From: JAGGYK01 sp034716155
Lineage (GTDB): Bacteria; Desulfobacterota; Desulfomonilia; UBA1062
DNA length: 64,000 nt
Direction: 5' to 3'
NCBI GenBank assembly: GCA_034716155.1
Contig: JAYEFR010000030.1
Coordinates: forward strand, 16,397 to 80,396
The translations under genes and the position numbers were made by a program. The notes below the pieces were generated by a model, which was not told the DNA's origin, ran no database searches, and saw nothing but the letters and a program-made list of their open reading frames with translations. Shown here piece after piece: positions 1 through 8,391 of this stretch (positions are counted from its first letter, which is position 1; each line of letters opens with the position of its first letter).

Positions 1-1
1 G

Positions 2-151
2 TTGGGTGAGGATGGGCCTACTATCAATAAATATCAGGGGATGATGCTGATACTAAAAGCACTGGATAACCATTCAATGGGCCTTGTGGTGGAATCCAAG
101 ATGCCTATAGAAAAAGGTTTTTTAGTAAGGGGGCTGAATAAGAAACTATAG
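2..151 (+). CDS. C-terminal end of an unidentified protein (partial)
   Basis: A reading frame enters the window at base 2 and stays open for 49 codons to a TAG at 149-151. The visible tail is mixed in composition and ends in a basic stretch (GLNKKL). I see no recognisable motif in so short a fragment, so no function is given. Most of the gene lies outside the window. It is on the same strand as the sulfatase that follows, but about 130 bases of AT-rich DNA with inverted repeats separate them, so they are probably not one operon. Confidence 0.5.
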   Translation: MGEDGPTINKYQGMMLILKALDNHSMGLVVESKMPIEKGFLVRGLNKKL

Positions 152-186
152 TTTTTGTAGCGTTTCCCCGTAAATTCTTTAAGGTT

Positions 187-249
187 GAGCCAATTGCAAA
201 ACTCATAATTTGCAATTGGCTCTATATTGAGACATTTTGCAATTGGCTC
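187..249. repeat. 14-bp motif in three copies, two forming a perfect inverted repeat
   Basis: The motif GAGCCAATTGCAAA at 187-200 is followed, after 8 bases, by its exact reverse complement at 209-222. A third copy in the second orientation lies at 236-249, just upstream of the sulfatase ribosome binding site (270-275). There is no T-run after the hairpin, so it is not a typical terminator. It could be a regulator binding site or a small mobile palindrome. Confidence 0.6.
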
Positions 250-281
250 AATTATATAAAATTTTATCAGGGAGGTACGTT

Positions 282-1673
282 ATGGCATGTACTACACATT
301 CCATGTTTGAGAAATCCATCACACGAAGAGATGCACTCAAAACCATCGGAGGCATGTTTGCAACAGGATTGATGGTTCAAAGTTTCCCGAATGTCCTTTT
401 TGCTAAAGAGAAACAACCCAATATCATCTTTATCCTATCTGATGATCACAGGTGGGATATATTGAGCTGTTTAGGACACCCATTTATTCAAACTCCATAT
501 ATGGATAGACTCGCCAAAGAGGGCGTTTTGTTTGAAAATGCATTCGTCACTACGTCGCTGTGCAGCCCTTCACGGGCCAGTTTTATTACTGGTCAGTACG
601 CCCATACCCATGGGGTGAAGAACAATATCACTCCCTGGAATAACAGCAATGTTACCTTCATGGAGCTTCTCAAAGGGGCAGGTTATGACACCGCATTTAT
701 TGGAAAGTGGCATATGCCTGGCCATCTCCCTGAATTGAGAGGAGTCGATCAGTTTATTACCTTCACCGTTCAAGCCGGACAGGGGCGATACTTCGACTGT
801 CCGCTTATTGTTGATGGAAAAGAAATCCCCTCGCAAAAACCTTATATTACCGAAGAACTCACCGATTATGCCCTGAAATTCATCTCTCAAAAAAGACAGA
901 AGCCTTTCTGCCTCTACCTCTCTCATAAAGCTGTTCACCACCAGTTCCGTCCACCACCAGAGCTGGCTGGCATCTATAGTAATGTCCCACTAAACATCCC
1001 GAAAGAGGCAGATTCGTGGATAACATGGACCAAGGGATCTGTATGGTATGGCTTATTAGGGCCTATGGAATCTTTCTTTAGAAGATATTGTGAGACCATT
1101 GTGTCGCTTGATCAACAAATCGGAAGAGTGCTGGATAAACTCGATGAACTCGGCATTGCTGACAATACCATTGTAGTATATGCCGGAGACAACGGCTACT
1201 TCTGGGGCGAGCACCACCTGGTAGATAAACGATGGCCTTATGAAGAGTCCATGCGAATTCCTTTCATTGTTCGCTATCCGGATTTTATACGAAACCCTGG
1301 CAGAAAAGCCGAACAGATGGTGCTGAACATAGATCTTGCACCTACGCTACTCAGTCTTGCAGATGTCCCTGTGCCAAAAAGTATGGAGGGAAGGAGTATT
1401 AAACCAATTTTAAAAGACAGCAATGCTCCGTGGAGAAAGGCATGGCTTTACGAGTATTTCAAGGACTTCCCCTACCAGGTGCCGGAATTGAACGCTGTAA
1501 GAACATCGCGGTACAAGTACATCGAATACAAAGGAAGAAAACCAGCAGACCTCTTTGACATTGTCAAGGATGCCCGCGAAACCCACAACCTCATGAATAC
1601 CCCTGAAGGAAAGCAAGTTCTCCCTGAACTCAAGAAGATGCTCGATCAACTCAAGAAAGGAGATCAGCTATGA
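282..1673 (+). CDS. Type I (formylglycine-dependent) sulfatase, exported
   Basis: A 463-aa alkaline-phosphatase-superfamily sulfatase that should hydrolyse a sulfate ester. The active-site signature C-x-P-x-R is seen at Cys94-Arg98 (LCSPSR). Known Cys-type family members need this Cys oxidised to formylglycine. The metal-binding start 'SDDHR' lies near residue 53, and 'GDNGYFWGEH' is a second conserved metal/substrate block. The N-terminus has a twin-arginine-like stretch (TRRDALK, residues 14-20) before a hydrophobic segment, which suggests Tat export. Start ATG 282 is chosen because GGGAGG stands 6 bases upstream; an in-frame ATG at 237 has no such site. The substrate cannot be read from the sequence. 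The stop overlaps the next gene's start (ATGA), so the two are co-translated. Confidence 0.9.
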   Translation: MACTTHSMFEKSITRRDALKTIGGMFATGLMVQSFPNVLFAKEKQPNIIFILSDDHRWDILSCLGHPFIQTPYMDRLAKEGVLFENAFVTTSLCSPSRASFITGQYAHTHGVKNNITPWNNSNVTFMELLKGAGYDTAFIGKWHMPGHLPELRGVDQFITFTVQAGQGRYFDCPLIVDGKEIPSQKPYITEELTDYALKFISQKRQKPFCLYLSHKAVHHQFRPPPELAGIYSNVPLNIPKEADSWITWTKGSVWYGLLGPMESFFRRYCETIVSLDQQIGRVLDKLDELGIADNTIVVYAGDNGYFWGEHHLVDKRWPYEESMRIPFIVRYPDFIRNPGRKAEQMVLNIDLAPTLLSLADVPVPKSMEGRSIKPILKDSNAPWRKAWLYEYFKDFPYQVPELNAVRTSRYKYIEYKGRKPADLFDIVKDARETHNLMNTPEGKQVLPELKKMLDQLKKGDQL

Positions 1674-2251
1674 AAGGACAAAATATTCATCTTGAAAGGC
1701 CTTCTTTTGTGCAAAGGGTGATTGTTCCTGCTGCGATAGTACTAGCAATCATGATCATATCTCTTCTTGTGTACTGGAATTCCTGGCGAATCGATTCTGT
1801 CGGGGCGCATCGTATTGTGGCTAACATTGCAGCAGTAGTGCTGTTTGTAAGCATAGGATTCGGCAGTCTCCTTGTCTATCCCATGGCATATTTCAGGGGT
1901 GCAAACGCTGGGGAAAGAATCTTCGCCTCCTTAATCACTCCAATTATATGGCTTATTAAAGAGTCCATACGGGTAAGCGTGTTCTACACCTTTGCCGAGA
2001 CCCTCTATTACGGATTAAACCCTCTCTATCTCGCCGTCTTTATCGGCCCTTTCGGACTTATGGGCATATGCGAACTTGTATGCCGCTCTATTATCAAAAA
2101 ACGCAGCGACACATCGATCAGGGTTATAACCCCACTACCTGTTGCTGCTATTTTCGCTGCACTCGTTGCATTGTATGTATTTCTCATCTGGGGCGGAGGC
2201 GTCCACTGGTTTTACATCTATATGGAGGGGTACAAAGCACTTTTCATATAA
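1670..2251 (+). CDS. Unidentified integral membrane protein coupled to the sulfatase
   Basis: A 193-aa protein whose start overlaps the sulfatase stop by four bases (ATGA). I see four likely membrane segments, roughly residues 18-36, 50-72, 114-134 and 155-176, with a charged loop between the second and third (FRGANAGERIF) and a basic patch (KKRSDTSIR) before the last. I do not recognise the family. The tight coupling suggests that it serves the sulfatase, for example in substrate uptake or membrane anchoring, but that is inference only. Confidence 0.75.
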   Translation: MKGQNIHLERPSFVQRVIVPAAIVLAIMIISLLVYWNSWRIDSVGAHRIVANIAAVVLFVSIGFGSLLVYPMAYFRGANAGERIFASLITPIIWLIKESIRVSVFYTFAETLYYGLNPLYLAVFIGPFGLMGICELVCRSIIKKRSDTSIRVITPLPVAAIFAALVALYVFLIWGGGVHWFYIYMEGYKALFI

Positions 2252-2332
2252 ACACCTGATTCGATATGTGGAGCAAAAATATCATACTAACGAAACTATT
2301 TCACATTGTATTAATATAGAGATATTTTTTGT

Positions 2333-2377
2333 TTGACTTTATATACTTTAGATATATATACTTTAAATATATCTAAA
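2333..2377 (+). promoter_or_regulatory. Putative promoter and operator of the PadR gene
   Basis: TTGACT at 2333-2338 and TATATA at 2355-2360 are spaced 16 bases apart and resemble a sigma-70 promoter. The same stretch holds an 11-bp inverted repeat, TTTAGATATAT at 2347-2357 and ATATATCTAAA at 2367-2377, and two 15-bp tandem copies at 2341-2355 and 2356-2370 that differ at one base. PadR proteins are dimeric winged-helix repressors that often bind palindromes at their own promoters, so autoregulation is likely. Confidence 0.5.
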
Positions 2378-2424
2378 ATGAAAATTTTTATTTTATGACT
2401 AATAGAAGTTCATTGGGAGAAACT

Positions 2425-2988
2425 ATGTCAGTTAAATACGCCATACTCGGGCTCCTGCACTACAAGGATATGCATGGTTACCGGATCAAAAAACATATTG
2501 AGCGAAATTTCGGACATATGTGGTCCATCAATTATGGCCAGATCTACCCCGCATTAAAAAAGATGGCAGAGGACGGATTGGTTACGGTAGTGGAAGTTAT
2601 CCAAGTAGGAAGACCTCACAAAAAACTCTATTCCATTACCCCAGAGGGGAGAGCGGCTTTCACCCGCTGGATGGAGAGTTCCCCGGAGAAAAAGATGCTT
2701 TTAAGAGACCCCTTCCTTATGCGCTTTGTTTTTTTCGGTTTCGGTAAGAAAGAGCAGGCTCTTAAGATAATCGAAGGACAAATACAGCTGTATGAAGAAC
2801 AACTCAAACACCGGCAGGATAATATAACCCGCTGGCAACACCACGATATATATGTGCGTCTTATGGCTGAGCTCGGTATGGTCCTCAATGAAATGTTTCT
2901 CAACTGGATGAAACATGCCAGGAAGGAGATCGCTGAAAGCTCGGGGGAAGAGATCAGTGCAAATACTATGGGAATCTTCGCTGACTGA
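2425..2988 (+). CDS. PadR-family transcriptional regulator
   Basis: A 187-aa protein with the PadR winged-helix domain in its first ~85 residues (YAILGLL, HGYRIKKHIE, GQIYPALKKMAEDGLV, GRPHKKLYSITPEG). A helical C-terminal half, rich in E/Q/K, matches the dimerisation domain of the longer PadR (Vir-like) subgroup. ATG 2425 is preferred to an upstream ATG at 2395 because GGGAGA precedes it at normal distance and homologs start at this point. Only 68 bases separate it from the SDR gene that opens the catabolic operon, on the same strand. It is therefore the obvious candidate to control that operon, probably relieved by an aromatic or acyl pathway intermediate. The ligand is unknown. Confidence 0.85.
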   Translation: MSVKYAILGLLHYKDMHGYRIKKHIERNFGHMWSINYGQIYPALKKMAEDGLVTVVEVIQVGRPHKKLYSITPEGRAAFTRWMESSPEKKMLLRDPFLMRFVFFGFGKKEQALKIIEGQIQLYEEQLKHRQDNITRWQHHDIYVRLMAELGMVLNEMFLNWMKHARKEIAESSGEEISANTMGIFAD

Positions 2989-3056
2989 CAAAAACGTGAT
3001 GATGTCATTAGGAAAAATGTGATCTTAGCAACAAATATATTAAGGGGGTATATACC

Positions 3057-4046
3057 ATGAATTTTAGTGGAATAACCTTGGTAACAGGGGCTGCGGGTTT
3101 CATGGGGAGTCACCTGGTAGAACACCTGGTAAGGCTCGGGGTTCGGGTCAGGGCTAGCGCTCGAGAGCGCAAAGACACATCTTTTTTTGATAATCTAGGC
3201 GTGGAGTTCATCGGGGCTGATCTAACAAAACCTGAGACCATACCCCGACTCTTTGAAGGTGGTGTAGACAGGGTCTTTCACCTGGGGGCCATCTGCAATT
3301 TTTCTACACCATATGAAAGGCTCTATCCCACAAATGTCTTAGGTGTGGATCACATGACCAGGCTGGGTCTTGAGGCTAAAGTTAAGCGCTATATCCATGT
3401 CAGTTCAACCAGTGTTTATGGCCCTTATAAGGGTGCCCCTTATACCGAGGAGAATGATCGATCCCCTCAAGAGGCCTATGGCACAAGCAAGAGAGATGGA
3501 GAAAATATAGTCTGGAAGCGAATCAACGAAGGGCTTCCTGCTCTGATCTGCCGCCCGTGCACAGTTTATGGCCCAAGATGCACTGATGGTGCAGGTAAGG
3601 CCTTTTCCAGGCCAACATCCATCACTGCTATCCCTGGTAGTGGCAAACAGCTCTTATCTAATGTCCGTGCTGAGGACGTAGCAAGAGCAGTAGAACATGT
3701 CTCCCATTTGGATGATGCTGTAGGGCAGGCCTATAATATCTCCGAAGACAGCCACCCTACCCTGGAGGAAGCCTTGAGGTTGGCAGCACATGCATTCGGG
3801 ACAAAACCTCCGAAGATCCACCTTCCTCTTAGTGTCGTTAAGGCTGCTGCACGCCTTGACGGCATGATATCAAGGCGAAAGGGAACAATTCCTGACCTGG
3901 AATATGATGCTGTAAGGTACCTTTATGATGACTATGTGGTAGACAACACAAAACTCAAAAACACAGGATACAAGCTTATCTATCCAGACTTTACAGAATC
4001 AATGAAGCAGATGGAGCACTGGTATAGAGGACAGATGCATAAATAA
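3057..4046 (+). CDS. Extended SDR oxidoreductase (NAD-dependent epimerase/3-beta-HSD type)
   Basis: A 329-aa extended short-chain dehydrogenase. The Rossmann glycine motif TGAAGFMG is at residues 10-17, the catalytic Tyr-x3-Lys at Tyr141/Lys145 (YGTSK), and a Ser/Thr-rich block just before it (HVSSTSVYG). The C-terminal half carries the usual substrate-domain signature (CRPCTVYGP, NVRAEDVARA). The family oxidises or reduces hydroxyl groups or epimerises sugars. In this company, with acyl-CoA and CoA-transferase enzymes and no sugar genes, a hydroxy/keto redox step on a carbon skeleton is more likely than sugar epimerisation. The start is supported by AAGGGGG about 10 bases upstream. It is the first gene after the PadR regulator. 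Confidence 0.85.
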   Translation: MNFSGITLVTGAAGFMGSHLVEHLVRLGVRVRASARERKDTSFFDNLGVEFIGADLTKPETIPRLFEGGVDRVFHLGAICNFSTPYERLYPTNVLGVDHMTRLGLEAKVKRYIHVSSTSVYGPYKGAPYTEENDRSPQEAYGTSKRDGENIVWKRINEGLPALICRPCTVYGPRCTDGAGKAFSRPTSITAIPGSGKQLLSNVRAEDVARAVEHVSHLDDAVGQAYNISEDSHPTLEEALRLAAHAFGTKPPKIHLPLSVVKAAARLDGMISRRKGTIPDLEYDAVRYLYDDYVVDNTKLKNTGYKLIYPDFTESMKQMEHWYRGQMHK

Positions 4047-4115
4047 GGTATTACGTGTAGTGGAGGCATCGCATAAACTTAGGTTAATGAAAAATAATAT
4101 AAGGAGGGAAATTTT

Positions 4116-4946
4116 ATGAGTAAGGTTGTAGTAATCACGGGTTTGGGCCAGGGTATGGGCCGGGAGGTTGCGAAATTACTGGCCGCCTCCGGGTGGCAGA
4201 TTGCGGGTTTTGATGTAGATGAAGACGGGGTTTCATCTCTGGAGAAAGAGCTGAATTCTATCGGAGGCGAACACTTGCTCATGCCAATGGATGTGACTGA
4301 CCGTCCAGGCATCCTTGCATTCAGGGATAAGGTTTTGGAAAAGTTTGGAGATGTAAATACAGTGCTTTCCAATGTGGGTACTGGTTTTTTCGGCCCCTTT
4401 GAAGAGGTTGATCTTGAAAGGGCCTTGAAATGCCTGGAAATCAATGTGATAGGTGCTGCGGCCATCTTCCAGGCATTTATCCCTTCTATGCGTAAAAATG
4501 CTTATGGAAAGCTCATTGCCATGTCGTCTTTGGTAGGCCAAGTACCTTTCCCCTTTGAGTCAATCTATTCGGCAAGTAAATTTGCTATCGAGGGCTTAGT
4601 CCTCTCTCTGCGTTATGAGGTTGAGCCTTTCGGTATCCACGTTGCATTAATAGAACCAGCTCAAGTCTCCACAACCTTTGCTGCAAAGATTCACAAGCTT
4701 CCCCCTGAGGGGTCTCCGTACAGACAGCGTGCGGCCCGATTTATAGACCGGGATGATGAGCTCATAAAGACAGCCCCCACACCTCCTCAGGCAGCTCAGA
4801 AGATAGCAAGGATAATAGAGTTAGATAAGCCTAAACTCCACAACCAGGTAGACTTTATGAGCACATTTTTCTTGTTCCTCAACAAATTTCTGCCAAGGGC
4901 AATAAGAGATGCCATCCTGGTAAATCATATGGATATCAAGGTGTAA
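4116..4946 (+). CDS. Classical short-chain dehydrogenase/reductase
   Basis: A 276-aa SDR with the cofactor motif TG-x3-G-x-G at residues 8-15 (TGLGQGMG), Asp33 after beta-2 (FDVDED) favouring NAD over NADP, Ser138, and catalytic Tyr151/Lys155 (YSASK). The usual NNAG block is replaced by SNVG near residue 85. The start is fixed by a strong AAGGAGGG. It lies 69 bases after the first SDR and 37 bases before the glycyl radical enzyme, so it is part of the same transcription unit. Two SDRs of different subclass in one operon suggest two separate alcohol/ketone steps. The substrate is not known. Confidence 0.88.
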   Translation: MSKVVVITGLGQGMGREVAKLLAASGWQIAGFDVDEDGVSSLEKELNSIGGEHLLMPMDVTDRPGILAFRDKVLEKFGDVNTVLSNVGTGFFGPFEEVDLERALKCLEINVIGAAAIFQAFIPSMRKNAYGKLIAMSSLVGQVPFPFESIYSASKFAIEGLVLSLRYEVEPFGIHVALIEPAQVSTTFAAKIHKLPPEGSPYRQRAARFIDRDDELIKTAPTPPQAAQKIARIIELDKPKLHNQVDFMSTFFLFLNKFLPRAIRDAILVNHMDIKV

Positions 4947-4983
4947 GATAAAGGGTTAAGAAATTAAAGATAAGGAGGCCAAT

Positions 4984-7365
4984 ATGTTAGCCCAAGAAAA
5001 ATCTATGGAAAGGCCGCCGACCTCACGAGTTGAACGGCTAAGGGAGGGCGTCATCAATGCCCCACAAGAGGTCAGTGTGGAAAGGGCTCGCTATCTTACT
5101 CAATCCATGACCAAGAATTGGGATAAACATCCTTTAACTCGCATGAGCATGGCTTTAGAGAATATCCTTGATAATATATCCGTCACCATTAGAGACGATG
5201 AGCTCATAGTGGGGGGGCGAACAGAGAAACTAAAAGGCGCCCCTCTCTTTCCTGAGAACAAATCAAAATGGATTGAGGGAGACCTGGATACCTTTGAAAA
5301 GCGAACTGTTCAAAGGGCACTAATTACAGAAGAGGAAAAACGAGAACTGAAAGAAGACATCCTTCCCTTCTGGGATGGCAAGACAGTTGAAAACCTGTTG
5401 TATAAGACCCTGCCTCCTGATGTGGAAGAGGATATGGATAAGTATATCTTTACCATGATGCTGGAGATCACATACGGCATCGGCCACTTTACCATGAATC
5501 ATCCAAAGGTTCTCTCCCTGGGCCTGAAAGGTATAATCGAGGATGCGAAGAAACGCTATAATGCCTTAGCGCCTGAGGAGTGCTCAGGGGAAAAGGGGCT
5601 GTTCTATGATGCAGTTGTTCGCTCTTTAAAGGCAGCCATCAGATTCGCTCACCGCTACGCAGCGCTGGCTGCATCTATGGCGGAAAAGGAAAAAGACCCT
5701 GTGCGTGCTGAAGAGCTGAAAACCATTGCCCAGGTCTGCTCCCGTGTCCCTGAACATCCAGCTCAAACATTTTACGAGGCCATCCAGAGTGTTTACTTCA
5801 TCCACCTCATCGCCCAGATTGAATCCGGCGGCAATTCTATCTCCCTGGGGCGTATAGATCAGATCCTTTATCCTTTTTACAGGGCTGATAAAGAATCAGG
5901 CAGAATCACTCCTGATAAGGCCAAGGAGTTGATCTCCCTGCTTTTTATTAAGACCAACGAAATCTGGAATGTCCTGGAAGAGGTCTTTAGCCCTGGGGGT
6001 GAAGGCACTGAAGGAAAGACCACCCAGAATGTAACGGTTGGCGGGCTTGGGACAGATGGGGCAGATGCCACCAATGAGCTAAGCTATATCGGGCTGGATG
6101 CCTATGCAGATATCCGTACTGTCCAACCAAACTTTGGGGTCCGTTTGAGTTCCAAGACCCCTGAGGATTTTTACCTTCGAGTAGTTACGTATGCAAAGGA
6201 TGATGTCCTGATGCATCTTTTCAACGACGATATTATTATTCAATCGCTCACAAAAGCAGGGCACACCCTAGAAGATGCTAGAGATTATGGTGTGGTGGGA
6301 TGTTTAGAGCCTAATGCCCAGGGAAAGACCTTTGGCTCAACCTTTGCTGTCCAGTTTAATGGGATAAAGTGTGTGGAATTTGCCCTAAGCAATGGTGTGG
6401 ATAACACCTTTGGTTATCTCTCGGGAATAGAAAGCGGAGAACCGGCATCCTTTACATCCTTTGAGGATGTGTGGAATGCATATGATGCACAGATGTCTCA
6501 CTTTACAGGGCAGGTGGCCAAGGGAATGAATGTCATGGATCAATCCATTGCAGATCTTGTCCCTTCTCCTTTTGCATCAGCAATGATTGAAGGCCCTTTG
6601 GAAAAGGCACTGGACCTGACCAAAGGAGGGGCTGTATATAATTCCACAGGCGTTCAATTCATAGGTTTCGCCAACGTAATAGATAGCCTCTTTGGTATAA
6701 AAAAGGCTGTCTATGAAGATAAACGGGTATCCTTAAAGGATCTGTCGGCGTGGCTGGCTGAAGACTGGCTCGATGCCGATGACAAGAGATCCTTCTTTTT
6801 AAACAAGATTCCCAAGTACGGAAACGATAATGACGAGGTAGATGCTATGGGCATTAAGGTGTTGAATCATTTCTGTGATGAACTGGAAAAACATAAGAAT
6901 TTCCGTGGCGGGGCCTTCCGGCCAGGGGTTTTCTCTGTGGGTTTTCATCTGGCCTTTGGTTCCTTTACTGCAGCAACCCCGGATGGACGCTATTCCGGGG
7001 ATGTATTGGGAAACGGGCTTTCCCCTACAACCGGCAACGAGATCTATGGCCCCACAGCGGTAATGAACTCGCTAACCAAGCTTCCCCTCACGCGCATCCA
7101 CAATGGTGCAAATCTCAATATGAGATTTTCCGGCAAACAAATTAAGGCCGGGAACCTCATGGCCCTTATAAAGGCCTATTTCGCAAAAGGTGGGATTCAG
7201 GTCCAGTTTAATATGGTAGACCCTGATATTTTAAGGGATGCCAAGGTTCACCCGGAAAGATACAAGGACCTGGTGGTGAGGATAAGCGGGTATTCTGTGC
7301 TGTTTACAGGACTGAGCGAGACAGCACAGGATGAGATTATAAGTCGCACCGAGTTTGAACTGTAG
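4984..7365 (+). CDS. Glycyl radical enzyme of the PFL-like, C-x-E (dehydratase/eliminase) type
   Basis: A 793-aa glycyl radical enzyme with two recognisable parts: the PFL-like ten-stranded barrel (about residues 15-640) and the C-terminal glycine-radical loop (VRISGYSVLF, radical Gly near residue 769). The active-site Cys is Cys440 in VVGCLEPN, and Glu442 sits two residues later. In the known family, the Cys-x-Glu arrangement marks the elimination enzymes (glycerol/propanediol dehydratase, choline TMA-lyase, hydroxyproline dehydratase). PFL itself has two adjacent Cys, and alkyl/benzylsuccinate synthases lack the Glu. So it probably removes water, an amine or another leaving group from its substrate. 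Oddly, no radical-SAM activating enzyme is encoded next to it, so activation must come from elsewhere in the genome. Start has GGAGG 9 bases upstream. Confidence 0.9.
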   Translation: MLAQEKSMERPPTSRVERLREGVINAPQEVSVERARYLTQSMTKNWDKHPLTRMSMALENILDNISVTIRDDELIVGGRTEKLKGAPLFPENKSKWIEGDLDTFEKRTVQRALITEEEKRELKEDILPFWDGKTVENLLYKTLPPDVEEDMDKYIFTMMLEITYGIGHFTMNHPKVLSLGLKGIIEDAKKRYNALAPEECSGEKGLFYDAVVRSLKAAIRFAHRYAALAASMAEKEKDPVRAEELKTIAQVCSRVPEHPAQTFYEAIQSVYFIHLIAQIESGGNSISLGRIDQILYPFYRADKESGRITPDKAKELISLLFIKTNEIWNVLEEVFSPGGEGTEGKTTQNVTVGGLGTDGADATNELSYIGLDAYADIRTVQPNFGVRLSSKTPEDFYLRVVTYAKDDVLMHLFNDDIIIQSLTKAGHTLEDARDYGVVGCLEPNAQGKTFGSTFAVQFNGIKCVEFALSNGVDNTFGYLSGIESGEPASFTSFEDVWNAYDAQMSHFTGQVAKGMNVMDQSIADLVPSPFASAMIEGPLEKALDLTKGGAVYNSTGVQFIGFANVIDSLFGIKKAVYEDKRVSLKDLSAWLAEDWLDADDKRSFFLNKIPKYGNDNDEVDAMGIKVLNHFCDELEKHKNFRGGAFRPGVFSVGFHLAFGSFTAATPDGRYSGDVLGNGLSPTTGNEIYGPTAVMNSLTKLPLTRIHNGANLNMRFSGKQIKAGNLMALIKAYFAKGGIQVQFNMVDPDILRDAKVHPERYKDLVVRISGYSVLFTGLSETAQDEIISRTEFEL

Positions 7366-7440
7366 GTTAGAAAGAGCAGGGGCGGGAAACGTTATCATTA
7401 AACCGCCTTTCATTATACTGTGAAACATGGAGGTATTTTG

Positions 7441-8376
7441 ATGAGCAAGGTCACTACCATGAAAGAGGCTATAGCCCAGCATGTCAGTAGCGGCGATTTC
7501 CTATTTATCGGCGGATATATCTGTAGGACTCCCTTTGCTGCCATCCACGAGATCATTCGGCAAGGGAAAAAGGATTTAACTATAACAAGAAGTAATGCTG
7601 CTGATGACTTTGATATGATGATAGGCGCCGGCGTAGTAAAACGTTTTATCAGCACCTTCCTTTCCCTTGGTGTTTACGGGTTGGGACGCTGTTACCGCCG
7701 CTCTATTGAGAAAGGAATCCCCCATAAGATAGAGGTGGAGGAATACTCAAATCTGTCACTACCCATGATGCTTCTGGCCGGGTCTATGGGGATGCCCTTT
7801 ATACCTGTAAAAGACATGGCAGGTTCCGACCTCCTCAATGTGAAATCCTTTATGGGAGAGAATAAATACAAGATGATCAAATCACCTTTTGACGGAAGCC
7901 CTACCCTACTGGTGCCGGCTCTCCATCCTGACGTGGCAATAATCCATGTCCAGCAGGCAGATGAGGAGGGGAACTCCCAGATCTGGGGGATTGGAGGAGA
8001 CTGCAAGGTAGGAGCCAATGCTGCAGAAAAGGTTATTGTAAGCTGTGAAAGGATTGTGAGCAGAGAGATTATCGGTAAAGACCCTTCTCGGACCATTGTC
8101 CCATCCTTTAAGGTTGTCGCAGTGGTGGAGGAGCCCTTCGGGGCGCATCCGGGTTATACACCGGGGTTTTACGATGTAGATTTTGCCTTCGGAAGCCTCT
8201 ATCAACAGGCATCTAATACAGCGGAAGGTTTTGAAGAATTCCTCAATGAGTGGGTTTTAAATATAAAAGACAGGACAGAGTATATACAGCACTATATCGA
8301 ACGCTTTGGATATGCGCAATTCAAGGGTCTTAAGGCAGACTTCGACTACGGATACCCTGTCAGTTATGCATATTAA
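7441..8376 (+). CDS. Class I CoA-transferase, alpha subunit (glutaconate CoA-transferase GctA-like)
   Basis: A 311-aa protein of the CoA-transferase family I alpha fold. Visible landmarks are an N-terminal glycine-rich block (FLFIGGY), the mid-protein 'PFIPVKDMAGSD' stretch typical of GctA, and 'VALH...HVQQADEEGNSQIWG' as in the nucleotide-like core. Start ATG 7441 has GGAGG 7 bases upstream; an in-frame ATG at 7420 lacks one. The beta subunit follows after 15 bases, which supports a hetero-oligomeric enzyme that moves CoA between organic acids. The mycobacterial steroid-ring hydrolase IpdA shares this fold, so hydrolysis rather than transfer remains possible. Confidence 0.85.
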   Translation: MSKVTTMKEAIAQHVSSGDFLFIGGYICRTPFAAIHEIIRQGKKDLTITRSNAADDFDMMIGAGVVKRFISTFLSLGVYGLGRCYRRSIEKGIPHKIEVEEYSNLSLPMMLLAGSMGMPFIPVKDMAGSDLLNVKSFMGENKYKMIKSPFDGSPTLLVPALHPDVAIIHVQQADEEGNSQIWGIGGDCKVGANAAEKVIVSCERIVSREIIGKDPSRTIVPSFKVVAVVEEPFGAHPGYTPGFYDVDFAFGSLYQQASNTAEGFEEFLNEWVLNIKDRTEYIQHYIERFGYAQFKGLKADFDYGYPVSYAY

Positions 8377-8391
8377 ACAGGAGGTGATCAT

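Noticed and set aside
4984..7365. Benzyl- or alkylsuccinate synthase
   Set aside because: The Glu two residues after the active-site Cys is typical of eliminases, the small accessory subunits of BssA/AssA are absent, and the CoA-transferase is class I, not the class III used in that pathway.
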